Notes: generated by a model not told the origin, from the sequence alone. A stretch of 64,000 nucleotides of DNA from Salicibibacter cibi (GCF_016495865.1 NZ_CP054706.1:3100001-3164000); one strand, 5' to 3'. Shown: positions 17,641-27,333, numbered from the stretch's first letter. Translations and numbers: made by a program.

Positions 17641-18640
17641 TTTTTCCCTTCGGAAATACCTGAAATCGCTTTTGAAATGTTGTTAGCCGCATTTAGGTCT
17701 GCATGCGTTTCGTATCCGCACTTCCTGCACCGAAATTTAGTTCTGTTGCGGTTATTTTTCGCTTTATACCCGCACTTGCACGTTTGCGATGTGTAGTTTG
17801 GCACAACATATTCCACTTCAATGCCGGCTATTTCTGCTTTATACTGGATAAACGTTTGCAATTGATAGTGAGACCATCGATGAAGATTGCGTCCTGCTTC
17901 TTTTTTCGATTTTGCAGTATGCCGAATGCCTGTCAAATCTTCCATTCGAATCAGGTGAACACCGTTCTCCTGAGTGAAATCAACGATTTGACGGCTGATT
18001 TTGTGATTGACGTCCTTCATCCAGTGAGACTCTTTATTCTTGGACTTTTCGGTGGCACCTTGTTTCGCCTCTCCTCTTAATATTTTATCCAGCCAATGTT
18101 GCTGATAGATTTCTGCTACAACAGGAACGCCAACTCTTTTTTCCAATGTAGGAAAAGAAATTTTATACAAACCATTTTGGCTCTTCGTCAAAATCTATGG
18201 TTGATACAAGTGAATAATTATGGTATTTACACTAGCTAGCGGAGGAAAAACACGGAAACTCCTGTGGGAAAGCGCAGTGGGAAGACCCCGCAGAAAAAAG
18301 CGAACTTCTTTTTTCGAGGAGGCTGAGCTTGGGGCCCACGGAAAGCGTAGTGTTTTTCCGTAGCGATTATCATCAATTACACCTATTTGTCAACCATAGG
18401 TTTTAGTGTTGACCCACCATTTTCTTTTTCAATGTCGCAATTTTGATTGTTGAATCCACACCAAAAAGAACGAAAATGGTCTGTTTTTTGGTTCTTTTTC
18501 TTGGATTTCACCTCTCGGATGGTTTGGTTAACAATGGCAGAAGGGAATTTTTCATTCGCTTAAAATTCTGTAAACATACCGAAAGCAATGGCTAATTTTA
18601 GGGCTTCAAAATACCGACATGGCAACACCCCCTTTCTTTC
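17613..18640 (-). pseudogene. tnpB: IS200/IS605-family tnpB, broken, with a nested mobile element
   Basis: The C-terminal piece (17613-18170) shows the RuvC-II glutamate in IRMEDLTGIR, a zinc finger with CKCG and CRKCG, and the RuvC-III aspartate in THADLNAANN. The N-terminal piece (18424 to about 18630) reads NQTIREVKSKKKNQK and FRSFWCGFNNQN. Removing 18179-18415 plus one 8-bp duplication joins them in frame as DIEKENG-LYKISFP, so the element jumped into the gene. The gene is dead in other ways too: the RuvC-I segment is missing between EAKQGA and KSKNKES, and a stop lies near the N-terminal piece. Confidence 0.85.
18179..18415. mobile_element. ISL3-like miniature element (237 bp) inserted in tnpB
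   Basis: The element is flanked by the 8-bp direct repeat ACCATTTT (18171-18178, 18416-18423). Its ends are inverted repeats: GGCTCTTCGTCAAAATCTAT on the left and, reading inward on the other strand, GGGTCAACACTAAAACCTAT, both followed by GGTTGA. An 8-bp duplication and GG(G/C)TC ends suit the ISL3 family; that assignment is from memory. The interior is a GC-rich palindrome (GGAAAAACAC ... GTGTTTTTCC) with no coding capacity. Confidence 0.8.
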
Positions 18641-18971
18641 AGGGATATGCCAAAATTGCCCGCACATGAGCATATTCTATCATACATATGGTTACTTTCG
18701 ATGAAAAATATTGTCTTGATATTCATTGGTGACCAAGATAATGTCGCTAAAAAGTGTGTTTCCCATTTATGTCAGATTGCAATCGTTTGTGTGCCATGAA
18801 TCTACAGAATCTAGCATATTATGGCGTCATCGGATAGTGATGACGCCATAAAACAACGCATTTCATACATGTAATGGCGTCCACTGGAGGTAGAATAAAA
18901 GTTCCAAATCTTGATTATGATAGCGTCATCCGACTGTTTTGTGCCATAAAAATGCTGATTTTTGTTTACCT
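18641..18971. other. Intergenic region with GCGTCATC motifs and a 12-bp perfect hairpin
   Basis: TATGGCGTCATC (18820-18831) and GATGACGCCATA (18839-18850) form a perfect 12-bp stem with a 7-base loop. Related words GCGTCC and GATAGCGTCATCCGA occur at about 18883 and 18922. No T-run follows, so it is a poor terminator for tyrS (minus). No gene is recognisable. Confidence 0.5.
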
Positions 18972-20213
18972 TTAAACGTTTAACTTCGTAAACTTCCGCT
19001 TCCCGACTTGGATGATCATGCCATCTTCAACGCTGACCTCTGTTTTAATATCATTCACCTTTTCTTCGTTTATTTTCACGCCACCATTTTGAATCATTTT
19101 GCGTGCCTCACCCTTCGAGGGCTGCATGTCCAGTTCAACGAGAAGATCAATGATCGATACCGCTTTTTCCCCTTTCCACTCAACCTCCGGCATATCGTCG
19201 GGAAGTGCCCGTTTCTGGAAGACGGTTTGAAAATAACGCTGTGCATCTTCGGCTTCTTTTTCCCCATGGTACATCGCCACGAACTTAGCCGCCAATCGTT
19301 GCTTAGCATCACGGGGATGAATGATGCCATCGGCAAGGTCTCTTTCCAGTTGATCAATATCTGCAAGCGGAACATCGGTGGCGAGCTTATAATATTTGAT
19401 CATGAGATCATCCGGGATCGACATCGCTTTTCCGAAAATTTCATTTGGTGCTTCATCAACGCCGATGTAATTGTTCAGGGACTTTGACATTTTTCGTTCG
19501 CCATCCAGGCCTTCGATGAGGGGCAAGGTTAGCACAACCTGTTTTTCGTAGCCGTAAGCTTCTTGAAGTTGCCTGCCCATAAGTAAATTAAACGTTTGGT
19601 CCGTGCCCCCTACCTCGATATCGGTATCCATCGCAATGGAATCATAGCCTTGCATTAACGGGTAGAAAAATTCATGCACTGAGATCGGTTGATTGGAAGT
19701 GTAACGATTATGAAAATCCTCACGCTCGAGCATTCGGGCAACCGTCAAATTGCCGGCTAATTTGAGCACATCTTCAAACATTAATTGACTTAGCCATTCC
19801 GAGTTATAATAAAGCATTGCCTTATCCATATCCAGCACTTTTCCGTATTGTTCCACATACGTTTGTGCGTTCTCCGCCACTTGCTCGGAGGTTAAAACCT
19901 TTCGCGTCTCACTTCTTCCGCTCGGGTCCCCGATCTTTCCAGTGAAATCTCCAATAAGCATTTGGATTTCATGGCCAAATTCCTGGAATTGCCGCAACTT
20001 ATGCAGAACGACCGTGTGCCCGACGTGGACATCAGGAGCTGACGGATCCATTCCCAGTTTGATTTTCAATGGCTTTCCTGTAACGACGGCTTTTTTGATT
20101 TTTTCTCGAAAAGCATCCTCGGGGATAATTTCCACAACCCCTCTTTGCAAAGCCTCGACTTGATCATCAATTTCTTTTTGTTGTTCCGGTGTTGCTTGTA
20201 ATTCTTCCGACAT
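18972..20213 (-). CDS. tyrS: Tyrosyl-tRNA synthetase
   Basis: TyrS charges tRNA-Tyr. The 413-residue class I enzyme has the HIGH-like motif HVGHTVVLHKL, the tyrosine pocket region QGYDSIAMDTDIEVGGTDQ, and KMSKS in ERKMSKSLNN. An S4-like RNA-binding domain closes the C-terminus. This is the TyrZ-like subtype, with HVGH rather than HIGH. The ATG at 20213 follows GAGGAGGAATTG; a longer frame reads into the leader. Expression is controlled by the T-box upstream. Confidence 0.95.
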   Translation of the reverse strand: MSEELQATPEQQKEIDDQVEALQRGVVEIIPEDAFREKIKKAVVTGKPLKIKLGMDPSAPDVHVGHTVVLHKLRQFQEFGHEIQMLIGDFTGKIGDPSGRSETRKVLTSEQVAENAQTYVEQYGKVLDMDKAMLYYNSEWLSQLMFEDVLKLAGNLTVARMLEREDFHNRYTSNQPISVHEFFYPLMQGYDSIAMDTDIEVGGTDQTFNLLMGRQLQEAYGYEKQVVLTLPLIEGLDGERKMSKSLNNYIGVDEAPNEIFGKAMSIPDDLMIKYYKLATDVPLADIDQLERDLADGIIHPRDAKQRLAAKFVAMYHGEKEAEDAQRYFQTVFQKRALPDDMPEVEWKGEKAVSIIDLLVELDMQPSKGEARKMIQNGGVKINEEKVNDIKTEVSVEDGMIIQVGKRKFTKLNV

Positions 20214-20229
20214 CTCAATTCCTCCTCGT

Positions 20230-20466
20230 AAAAATAAAAAAAGCCCGCCCCAAATAAAGGGACGAACTTGTCGCGATACCACCCTTGTTGAAGACCTTTG
20301 TCTTCCACCTCGGCTCTTTAACGCAGAGATTACGTTCTTCTATCCGAGAAAACTCCGGCAATGTAATTCACCGTTTGCGTTTGCATCGGCTCGCAGCCAC
20401 CGCCGACTCTCTGGAACAACGCGCAACCAACTACTTCGTTGCCTTCACCGTTTGTTTCCTATGAAT
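20230..20466 (-). promoter_or_regulatory. Tyrosine T-box riboswitch upstream of tyrS
   Basis: On the minus strand the conserved T-box AGGGTGGTATCGCGA (20285-20271) is followed by the terminator GTCCCTTTATTTGGGGCGGGC and a T-run (to 20230). A TAC triplet within GAATTACATT (20365-20363) is the probable tyrosine specifier. Uncharged tRNA-Tyr would pair with the specifier and T-box to prevent termination. Confidence 0.93.
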
Positions 20467-20472
20467 GCTTTT

Positions 20473-20502
20473 TTTATAGCACAAAAAGAAACAGAATGTC
20501 AA
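20473..20502 (-). promoter_or_regulatory. Promoter of the tyrS T-box transcript
   Basis: Minus strand TTGACA (20502-20497), an 18-base spacer and TATAAA (20478-20473) stand just upstream of the T-box leader. Confidence 0.65.
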
Positions 20503-20875
20503 ATGGATGCATGGGCAAACACGACTGACGCATAAAAAAGTTCAGATGGTTTGCGATGCCGAAATATCGTTTTAAAAAAAATCTTGCCCTCTTTTTCGTT
20601 GTAGGAAACGCTATTCATCGGTCTAGCTAGGTTTTATCGTATGGCATCCCTCCGCGGCAACGCTTTTTAAACATGCGAAAATAGCTGAGCTACCGTAGGG
20701 GAACATTCGTATAGCACAGCTTCATCGATTGAGATTCCCGTTCTTGATGCCTTCTCATGCTGTTCGTTGTTGAGCCCCTACGAATATACGACTTATTTAT
20801 CCGATTATTTTGAAATAGAATTTATTTACTCAACAGCTCATAAAATTATTCGCAATCAGCATGAAATCAGAAAAT

Positions 20876-21139
20876 TCAGTTCCTTGAATAGCCGCTTATT
20901 ACATACTCTTTTATTAATTCCTTTTTATTTGCGCACATTTCAATTACAACAATTCCATGTCTATTGAAAGCATGGGTTGTGACAAAATCACTTTCAATTG
21001 ATCCGCCCCCGCTTTTAGTTGGCACCGCCGGTACATCCATTGTAGAATTTCCATCTTCTGTGGTATTTTCTTCAATTAAGTCAACAGCATACGGAGAAAG
21101 CTCTTTGTCTATGGTATGAACGACAGTACAACGGGCTCA
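20876..21139 (-). pseudogene. Possible gene remnant, unknown
   Basis: An open frame of about 87 codons on the minus strand reads HTIDKELSPYAVDLIEENTT near its start and FNRHGIVVIEMCANKKELIK before its end. The composition looks like real protein, but no start codon exists before an internal ATG at 21040 and no ribosome-binding site is seen. Its 5' end overlaps, antisense, the start of the next remnant, so at least one is truncated. The family is not recognised. Confidence 0.3.
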
Positions 21140-21764
21140 CGTACAGTCAACGCACGCAAGCGCTGTGGGCGACAATGATGAATGCAGCCGTGGACGCTAA
21201 TGAAGATGTCATTATAAGTGGCCGGCGATTTCAAGAACCGGACGGGATTAACGGTCTTTTATCTTCCATCCCTTGTCACAACGCGGGGCTAGTCTACACG
21301 GATTTAATGAACGAGGACTACGCCCCTGCAAAAAAAGATGACTCCCATGAAGAAAGGTATGTAACAATCAACGGACAAAATTATCCGTCATTGAAAGATA
21401 CCCCGGCGGGTTTTACTCGCAAGGGGATCGTCGTGGACTTTCCTTCTTTTGATAACATGGACCTTAGTAAACACGATGGTGAGGGGCTGCTTGGCGATGT
21501 GATCCCCGCTGAGCTTAAAACACCGATCATCATCCGAAAGCTGTCAATGGTATCAGAACTGGCGAGGATGGGTTGCACTGGGGTCAACATCCGGATGAGG
21601 ACATTATTGGCTACCGAATTTATGAGGATAACGGAAAGATTGTGGCTAACGTCATCGGGAACACTTCTACCAACTACACAGACGTCGATGAAAGGAAAGA
21701 TTATGAGGTAACGGCCGTGGACACACAAGGGAGGGAATCGGTTCGAGCGCCGGGATCAGAGTGA
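21106..21764 (+). pseudogene. C-terminal remnant of a secreted-type protein with FN3-like end, frameshifted
   Basis: The frame runs in from upstream without a start (LWYERQYNGLTYSQRTQALW) and continues through DEDYAPAKK-like acidic sequence. Near 21575 it loses frame; from there another frame continues as LHWGQHPDEDIIGYRIYED, then GNTSTNYTDVD and YEVTAVDTQGRES, which is typical of a fibronectin type III domain end. It stops at 21764, directly before a terminator. This is probably the tail of an extracellular enzyme whose front is lost; the enzyme is not identified. Confidence 0.55.
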
Positions 21765-21787
21765 AAGGGCAGGTTTTCCTGCCCTTC
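21764..21787. terminator. Bidirectional terminator before urtE
   Basis: AAGGGCAGG-tttt-CCTGCCCTT is a perfect 9-bp stem between the remnant and the urt operon stop at 21790. Confidence 0.75.
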
Positions 21788-21789
21788 GC

Positions 21790-22482
21790 TTATATGCTCA
21801 ACAAATGCCGAATCTCCCCTTCTTTCAATTCCTTTCCCTTGTAAACAATCTTGCCGTTATCCATAATATAATAATAGTCAGCAATGCGTCTTGCAAAGTC
21901 AAAGCTTTGTTCAATAAGAAGAATGGAAAGTTTCGGTTGTTTTTGTTTGATAGTTTCGATGATGGCTTGAATTTCAGCGACAATGTTTGGTTGGATGCCT
22001 TCCGTGGGTTCATCCAACAGTAAAAGGTTTGGGTTTGCAGCGAGCGCCCGCGCGATGGCGAGTTGTTGCTGCTGACCACCGCTGAGCTCACCGCCTTTTC
22101 GATTTTTCATTTCCAGTAGTACGGGAAAGTATTCATAAATCCACTTAGGAATGGTTTGTGGCTTGGACTCGCTTGTTTCCAGTCCTATCAAAAGGTTTTC
22201 CTGAACCGTAAGTGTTCCAAAAATTTCCCTGCCTTGCGGAACGTAGCCAAAACCTCGGTACGCGCGTGCAGTGGGTGATGAATCAATCATTGACTCCCCT
22301 TTGTAGGACAGTTCGCCTTGTATCGGTTTGAGTACGCCCATGATTCCTTTCATTAGTGTGGATTTGCCTACACCGTTCCTACCCATGAGACATACAACTT
22401 GTCCTTCTTTTACTTCAATGGACCCTTCCCGAACAACAACTGAATCTCCGTATCCAACTTCCAAATTGGTAGATTTAAGCAT
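21790..22482 (-). CDS. urtE: Urea ABC transporter ATP-binding protein UrtE
   Basis: One of the two ATPases of the urea importer, in the branched-chain amino acid (LivF) class. The 230-residue chain has Walker A GRNGVGKST, signature ELSGGQQQQLAIARAL, Walker B LLLLDEPTEGIQP and the H-loop region at LLIEQSFDFA. The N-terminal MLKSTNLEVGYGDS is typical of UrtE. GGAGAG precedes the ATG at 22482; that start overlaps the end of urtD by 8 bases. It is the last gene of urtABCDE. Confidence 0.93.
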   Translation of the reverse strand: MLKSTNLEVGYGDSVVVREGSIEVKEGQVVCLMGRNGVGKSTLMKGIMGVLKPIQGELSYKGESMIDSSPTARAYRGFGYVPQGREIFGTLTVQENLLIGLETSESKPQTIPKWIYEYFPVLLEMKNRKGGELSGGQQQQLAIARALAANPNLLLLDEPTEGIQPNIVAEIQAIIETIKQKQPKLSILLIEQSFDFARRIADYYYIMDNGKIVYKGKELKEGEIRHLLSI

Positions 22483-23257
22483 GTGTCTCTCTCCTTTGCC
22501 TTCCCAAATAAACATCCATCACTTGTTCATTTTCTTGTATTTCTTCCATTGTGCCATCACATAACCGTTGTCCCTGATGCATAACGGTCACTTTTTCCGA
22601 GAATGAACGGACGAAGTCCATGTTATGCTCCACGACGAGAATCGCGCACTTCTTTTTTAGTTTGAGAAGAAGTTCTCCGGTCTTCTCTTCTTCCTCTTCC
22701 GTCATTCCGGCAATAGGTTCATCAAGCAAGACCAAGCGAGGTTGTTGTATCATGACCATCCCGATCTCTAACCACTGCTTTTGGCCATGAGACAACGTTC
22801 CTGCTTCTTGTTCGCCGGCAGATTTGAGGTTAATGAGTTCAAGCATTTCCTTGATTGCTGACTGTTCTTTAGAGGTAAGTTTAGCTTTTAACAGCGGAAA
22901 AAGACGCTTGTCTTGTTCCATCGCCAGTTCGAGATTGTCTGCGACAGATAAATTTGTAAAGATGGATGGGGCTTGAAACTTGCGCCCAACCCCAGACCGG
23001 ACGATCTGAAACTCTTTTTTCTTCGTAAGATCTTCGTTTCCAAACAGAATCTTTCCGGTTTTACTCGCGGTTTTGCCGCATACAACATCAAGAAAAGTGG
23101 TTTTTCCGGCTCCGTTCGGACCGATCAAAAAATGGATTTCCTGACGCTCGATGCTAAAGGAAAAGTTATCAATCGCTTTAAAGCCACCGAATTGGACGGT
23201 TACATCAGATGCATCAAGAATGGCTTTCGGTTTGTGGAACGTGTTTCCTTGAGACAT
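22475..23257 (-). CDS. urtD: Urea ABC transporter ATP-binding protein UrtD
   Basis: Second ATPase of the urea importer (LivG class), 260 residues. Walker A is GPNGAGKTTF, and the signature LSHGQKQWLEIGM is diagnostic for UrtD. Walker B is LVLLDEPIAGM, and VVEHNMDFV carries the H-loop histidine. The ATG at 23257 follows GAGGTG by 6 bases. It overlaps urtC upstream by 44 bases and urtE downstream by 8, showing tight translational coupling. Confidence 0.93.
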   Translation of the reverse strand: MSQGNTFHKPKAILDASDVTVQFGGFKAIDNFSFSIERQEIHFLIGPNGAGKTTFLDVVCGKTASKTGKILFGNEDLTKKKEFQIVRSGVGRKFQAPSIFTNLSVADNLELAMEQDKRLFPLLKAKLTSKEQSAIKEMLELINLKSAGEQEAGTLSHGQKQWLEIGMVMIQQPRLVLLDEPIAGMTEEEEEKTGELLLKLKKKCAILVVEHNMDFVRSFSEKVTVMHQGQRLCDGTMEEIQENEQVMDVYLGRQRRETHA

Positions 23258-24296
23258 TGTCTTCACCTCGCTTTTTTAAACGGTCGAATATGCCCATAAT
23301 CCCTTTTGGAAAGAAAAGAACAATAATAACGAACACAGCTCCGAGAAAATATGGCCACATTTCCGGATATGTTTCACTGAACCCCGTTCTTGCAGCATTT
23401 ACAAGTATTGCCCCAATGATTGGACCGATTAATGTACCACGCCCACCAATTGCCACCCATAAGGCCATTTCAATCGAAGGGACGATGCCGATCTCTTCCG
23501 GTGTAATGATTCCCATTTGAGTTACGAATAACATGCCTGCAAGCCCCGCGATACCGGCGGACAATGTAAAGATAAACGTTTTGTACGTCGCTGTATTATA
23601 CCCCGAAAACCGCAAACGGTTTTCCTGATCGCGAATCGCTACCAACGTTTTGCCGAAACGACTTGTTGTGATTTTATAACATAGCAAAAACACAATGGCT
23701 AAACAGGCAAGTGAAACGTAATATAGAACTAGCTGCGTGGAAGGCGCGAGAAGTTGCTGCCCAAATAAATTTGTAAACCCCGTTAATCCATCGGACCCTC
23801 CGGTAATGTCCTGACGACTTACAATCAACGTAACAGTGGCGAGCACAAGTGCTTGCGTTAGAATTGTAAAATAGACATCTTTAATTCGGTTTCGAAAGGT
23901 GAAAAAGCCGAGAATACTGGCAATAATCATCGGAACGGCCATGGCACCTGCAATTGCTGCGATCGGATTTTGAAACAACGCCCACAATATCGGCAGTTCC
24001 GTAATGCCGTTCCAAACCATAAACTCCGGGATGACCCCATCCTCGGAAGACATGGTTAAGTACATGGCCATAATGTAAGCACCAATCCCAAAAAAAATGC
24101 CGTGGCCCAAGCTGAGGACACCAGTATATCCCCATAATAAATCAAGACCGATAACCAAAATCGCGAACGCGATAAATTGCCCTAATAAGTTTATATGAAA
24201 ATCGGTAAGGACCGATGGCAGAATGACTAAAATAGCGAATAGAATGATAAAAAGCCATTTGCGACTGACGAAATAACGAATCATCTTTGAATTCAT
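23214..24296 (-). CDS. urtC: Urea ABC transporter permease UrtC
   Basis: Membrane permease of the LivM class, 360 residues, with about nine hydrophobic segments. It contains the family stretch GLDLLWGYTGVLSLGHGIFF and, later, YKTFIFTLSAGIAGLAGML. AGGAGGC precedes the ATG at 24296. With UrtB it forms the urea channel through the cytoplasmic membrane. Order and overlap with urtD support the assignment. Confidence 0.92.
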   Translation of the reverse strand: MNSKMIRYFVSRKWLFIILFAILVILPSVLTDFHINLLGQFIAFAILVIGLDLLWGYTGVLSLGHGIFFGIGAYIMAMYLTMSSEDGVIPEFMVWNGITELPILWALFQNPIAAIAGAMAVPMIIASILGFFTFRNRIKDVYFTILTQALVLATVTLIVSRQDITGGSDGLTGFTNLFGQQLLAPSTQLVLYYVSLACLAIVFLLCYKITTSRFGKTLVAIRDQENRLRFSGYNTATYKTFIFTLSAGIAGLAGMLFVTQMGIITPEEIGIVPSIEMALWVAIGGRGTLIGPIIGAILVNAARTGFSETYPEMWPYFLGAVFVIIVLFFPKGIMGIFDRLKKRGEDNVSRKHVPQTESHS

Positions 24297-24310
24297 GATA
24301 GCCTCCTAGC

Positions 24311-25213
24311 TTAATCGAGTGATCTTGATGTTTGAGGAAATAAGCCTGATGGGCGCCATTGCAGGAAAAGGATGATTAAGGCGAAAACGAGCACTTGTCC
24401 CATTGACGCATTTGTCCAATATTCAAGGATCGTATTAAAAACACCGATACCCATAGCTCCTGCCACTGTACCTACTAAAGCACCAACACCACCTACGACA
24501 ACGACCATGAAGGCATCAACAATATAGGTTAAACCAAGCGTTGGCCCAATGGGTCCGATAAGTGTTAACGCGACCCCGGCAACACCTGCAAGTCCCGAAC
24601 CGATGGCAAATGTTAAGTTGTCCACTTTCCGGGACGATACCCCGATGCACATGGCCATTTCGCGATTTTGCATAACGGCTCGAATCTTCCTGCCATACCT
24701 GGTTTTGTATAAAAAGAAAGCCAGTGTCGCAAAACAAAGCGTGACAAGTCCCAGAATAAATAATCTGGGGTATGGAAGTTCCAAGGAAAAAACAGAAAGA
24801 CTCCCCGACAGAAACGAAGGGTTCGCGACCCCTACATTCGGAGCGCCGAATATCGAGCGAGCGGCTTGCTGCAAAATAAGACCTATACCAAAGGTGGCAA
24901 GAAGGCTATCGAGCGGTCGGCCGTAAAGATGTCTGATAATGCCTGCCTCCAACAATGATCCCACAAGAGCGGCTATTAAAAATGCTCCGGGGATTGCCAT
25001 GATAAAGTACAGATCAAACATCGAATCGGGCACATAGTTTACAAAGATCAATTGCATCACGTAGGCTGAGTATGCGCCTATCATAATCAATTCCCCATGG
25101 GCCATATTAATGACCTTCATCAGGCCGAAAGTGATCGCCAACCCAAGGGCAATAAGAAGCAAGATTGCCCCTAAACTTGCACCATTAAACATTTGCAGCA
25201 ATACATTTTCCAT
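24311..25213 (-). CDS. urtB: Urea ABC transporter permease UrtB
   Basis: LivH-class permease of 300 residues with about eight hydrophobic segments. The motif [18 protein letters not shown] near residue 35 and [18 protein letters not shown] in the second half are family hallmarks. GGGAGGG precedes the ATG. It sits two bases after the stop of urtA and 14 bases before urtC. Partner of UrtC in the membrane. Confidence 0.93.
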   Translation of the reverse strand: MENVLLQMFNGASLGAILLLIALGLAITFGLMKVINMAHGELIMIGAYSAYVMQLIFVNYVPDSMFDLYFIMAIPGAFLIAALVGSLLEAGIIRHLYGRPLDSLLATFGIGLILQQAARSIFGAPNVGVANPSFLSGSLSVFSLELPYPRLFILGLVTLCFATLAFFLYKTRYGRKIRAVMQNREMAMCIGVSSRKVDNLTFAIGSGLAGVAGVALTLIGPIGPTLGLTYIVDAFMVVVVGGVGALVGTVAGAMGIGVFNTILEYWTNASMGQVLVFALIILFLQWRPSGLFPQTSRSLD

Positions 25214-25215
25214 AT

Positions 25216-26448
25216 CTACTCATCCCTCCCATTGGTAATATCGCTTGCCCAATCAAACTCTTCCAAAAACGGGTCCGGTCTGACCGGTTCACCTGAATCC
25301 CACACCTCTTCAAATTGTCCATCCTCTTGTATTTCTCCAATACGTACGGTTTTGTACATATGTTGCGTTTCCCCGTCAATCGTAACCGGACCATTAGGAG
25401 CGTCGTATTCAATGTCATCCGCGGCTGCACGTACGGCATCAACGTCCGTGGTACCGGCTTCTTCAACTGCTTCGGCCCAGAGATGGACCATAAAATAGCC
25501 CGCTTCAATAGGATCACCCGTGACTCTGTCTTCCCCATTTGCTGCCTGATAGTTTTCTACAAATGATTCATTTTCAGGGGTATCCGTGCTTTGATAATAG
25601 TTCCAGCTTGCATAATGCCCTTCTGTTACATCCGCGCCAATGCCGGTGATTTCTTCCTCTGCAACACTCACGGAAAGAACAGTCACGTCTTCAGATGTAA
25701 TGCCCGCATCTGCAAGCTGCTGAAAAAAAGCGACATTACTGTCCCCGTTTAGCGTGTTGAAAATGATGGAAGGGTTGGACTCCTGAATTCTCGATATGAT
25801 CGTGTTGTAATCGGTATGCCCCATAGGCGTATACTGTTCTCCCACTAAAATAGCGTCATTTTCATCAAGTTGCGCTTTGATAATTTGGTTCGCAAGTCTG
25901 GGGAAAACATAATCGGAACCAAGCAGAAAAAAGTCTTCTCCTTCATTTTCCAACAACCAATCAACGGCAGGGACAATTTGCTGATTGGGAGCCGCGCCGT
26001 TATAAAAAATATTAGGACTGGACTCCATTCCTTCATATTGAATAGGGTAGAAGAGCAATCCATTGTTTCCTTCTACGACAGGGAGCATCGCTTTGCGACT
26101 GGCTGATGTCCACCCACCGAAGATGACATCCACTTCATCTTGTTGCAGTAGTTTACTTGCCCTTTCTGAGTATGTGGATGGTTCTGAAGCGCCGTCTTCA
26201 ATGATTGGCACAAGTTCCTTGCCGAGCACGCCTCCTGCTTCATTAATTTCTTCAATCGCCAGAAGTTCAGCGTCCATCACGGATGTTTCGCTCATCGCCA
26301 TAGTCCCGCTTAAGGAATGAAGAATACCTACAGGAATTTGGTTCTCCTCGTCCAATTCATCGTCTCCATCTGTTGCTGCCAGAGCACTACAGCCTGCGAT
26401 AATAACTAATCCGAAAGCCAATACCATGATTTTTTTAGCAGTATTCAT
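25216..26448 (-). CDS. urtA: Urea-binding lipoprotein UrtA
   Basis: Substrate-binding protein of the urea importer, 410 residues. A lipoprotein signal peptide [20 protein letters not shown] gives a lipobox IAGC with the acylated cysteine at residue 20. The mature protein is very acidic, as expected for a halophile. [28 protein letters not shown] and LGSDYVFPR are UrtA motifs. Start chosen at 26448, 8 bases after GAGGG. It is divergent from ureA, and two TnrA boxes lie between them. Confidence 0.93.
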   Translation of the reverse strand: MNTAKKIMVLAFGLVIIAGCSALAATDGDDELDEENQIPVGILHSLSGTMAMSETSVMDAELLAIEEINEAGGVLGKELVPIIEDGASEPSTYSERASKLLQQDEVDVIFGGWTSASRKAMLPVVEGNNGLLFYPIQYEGMESSPNIFYNGAAPNQQIVPAVDWLLENEGEDFFLLGSDYVFPRLANQIIKAQLDENDAILVGEQYTPMGHTDYNTIISRIQESNPSIIFNTLNGDSNVAFFQQLADAGITSEDVTVLSVSVAEEEITGIGADVTEGHYASWNYYQSTDTPENESFVENYQAANGEDRVTGDPIEAGYFMVHLWAEAVEEAGTTDVDAVRAAADDIEYDAPNGPVTIDGETQHMYKTVRIGEIQEDGQFEEVWDSGEPVRPDPFLEEFDWASDITNGRDE

Positions 26449-26517
26449 CAAATACACCCTCTCGTATTTATGTCATGAATGTATTATCGATGAAATACTT
26501 TCGATTTTCCACAAATA

Positions 26518-26534
26518 TGTTATATTTCTTGACA
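26518..26534. promoter_or_regulatory. TnrA/GlnR box 1 (urtA-ureA intergenic)
   Basis: TGTTATATTTCTTGACA matches the TnrA/GlnR consensus TGTNA-N7-TNACA at every fixed position. It lies about 70 bases upstream of urtA and 100 upstream of ureA. Confidence 0.85.
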
Positions 26535-26550
26535 TGAAATCCATTTTATA

Positions 26551-26567
26551 TGTAAGGTAATCTGACA
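26551..26567. promoter_or_regulatory. TnrA/GlnR box 2 (urtA-ureA intergenic)
   Basis: TGTAAGGTAATCTGACA also matches TGTNA-N7-TNACA perfectly. Its centre is 33 bases from box 1, about three helical turns, so both lie on one face of the DNA. It is 69 bases upstream of the ureA start. Confidence 0.85.
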
Positions 26568-26635
26568 TATATATTGTATTTTTTCATCGAATCTTTTACA
26601 GTTATAGATATTCTCATTAATTGGAGGTTGAATCT

Positions 26636-26953
26636 TTGAAGTTAACACCGATCGAACAAGAAAAACTGCAGCTTTTTTTGGCAGGTGAACTTGCTTCCAA
26701 ACGAAGAGAACGTGGGGTTAAGCTCAATTATCCGGAAGCAACAGCGATTCTATCTTGTTTTGTTATGGAAGGCGCACGTGACGGGAAGAGCGTTCAACAA
26801 CTAATGGATGAGGGGAAAGACGTTCTTTCTGCTGATGAAGTAATGGATGGTGTTATCGAAATGCTGGACACTGTTCAAGTGGAAGCGACGTTCCCGGATG
26901 GGGTCAAGCTCGTCACACTTCACCATCCAATTAAAACGGGGGTAATAAAATGA
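26636..26953 (+). CDS. ureA: Urease gamma subunit UreA
   Basis: Smallest urease subunit, 105 residues, beginning [20 protein letters not shown] as in other bacterial UreA proteins. The start is an unusual TTG at 26636: GGAGGTTG stands 6 bases before it, and an upstream ATG at 26621 overlaps that site. [21 protein letters not shown] and LVTLHHPI are conserved. It overlaps ureB by 4 bases (ATGA). Urease hydrolyses urea to ammonia and carbamate in the cytoplasm. Confidence 0.95.
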   Translation: MKLTPIEQEKLQLFLAGELASKRRERGVKLNYPEATAILSCFVMEGARDGKSVQQLMDEGKDVLSADEVMDGVIEMLDTVQVEATFPDGVKLVTLHHPIKTGVIK

Positions 26954-27333
26954 AACCAGGCGCTTTTGATATTCGGAAAGGATGGATTGAAATTAACGCG
27001 GGCAGGGAGTCTATTGACTTAGCCATAAAAAATGAAGGAACACGTTCCATCCAAATTGGTTCACATTTTCATATGGCTGAAGCTAATCCTGGTCTGACAT
27101 TTGATCGGGAAAAAGCAATGGGCATGCGATTGAACATCCCTTCAGGCACAGCCGTGCGTTTTGAACCGGGTGAGGAACAAACCGTTACGCTCGTTTCCTT
27201 TGGAGGGAAACAACAAGTCTATGGCTTTAACAATAAGACCAACGCCTATATGGATGAACGCGGGAAACAAAAAACGAAAAATAAAATCGAAGCATGGCAA
27301 CAAGAGGTGAAAAAAGATGAAGTTAGATCGTAG
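26950..27333 (+). CDS. ureB: Urease beta subunit UreB
   Basis: Urease beta subunit, 127 residues, with the family core [20 protein letters not shown] segment (here [20 protein letters not shown]), [16 protein letters not shown] and VTLVSFGG. The C-terminal tail is longer and lysine-rich ([19 protein letters not shown]). It overlaps ureA by 4 and ureC by 17 bases. Structural subunit of the urease trimer. Confidence 0.95.
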   Translation: MKPGAFDIRKGWIEINAGRESIDLAIKNEGTRSIQIGSHFHMAEANPGLTFDREKAMGMRLNIPSGTAVRFEPGEEQTVTLVSFGGKQQVYGFNNKTNAYMDERGKQKTKNKIEAWQQEVKKDEVRS

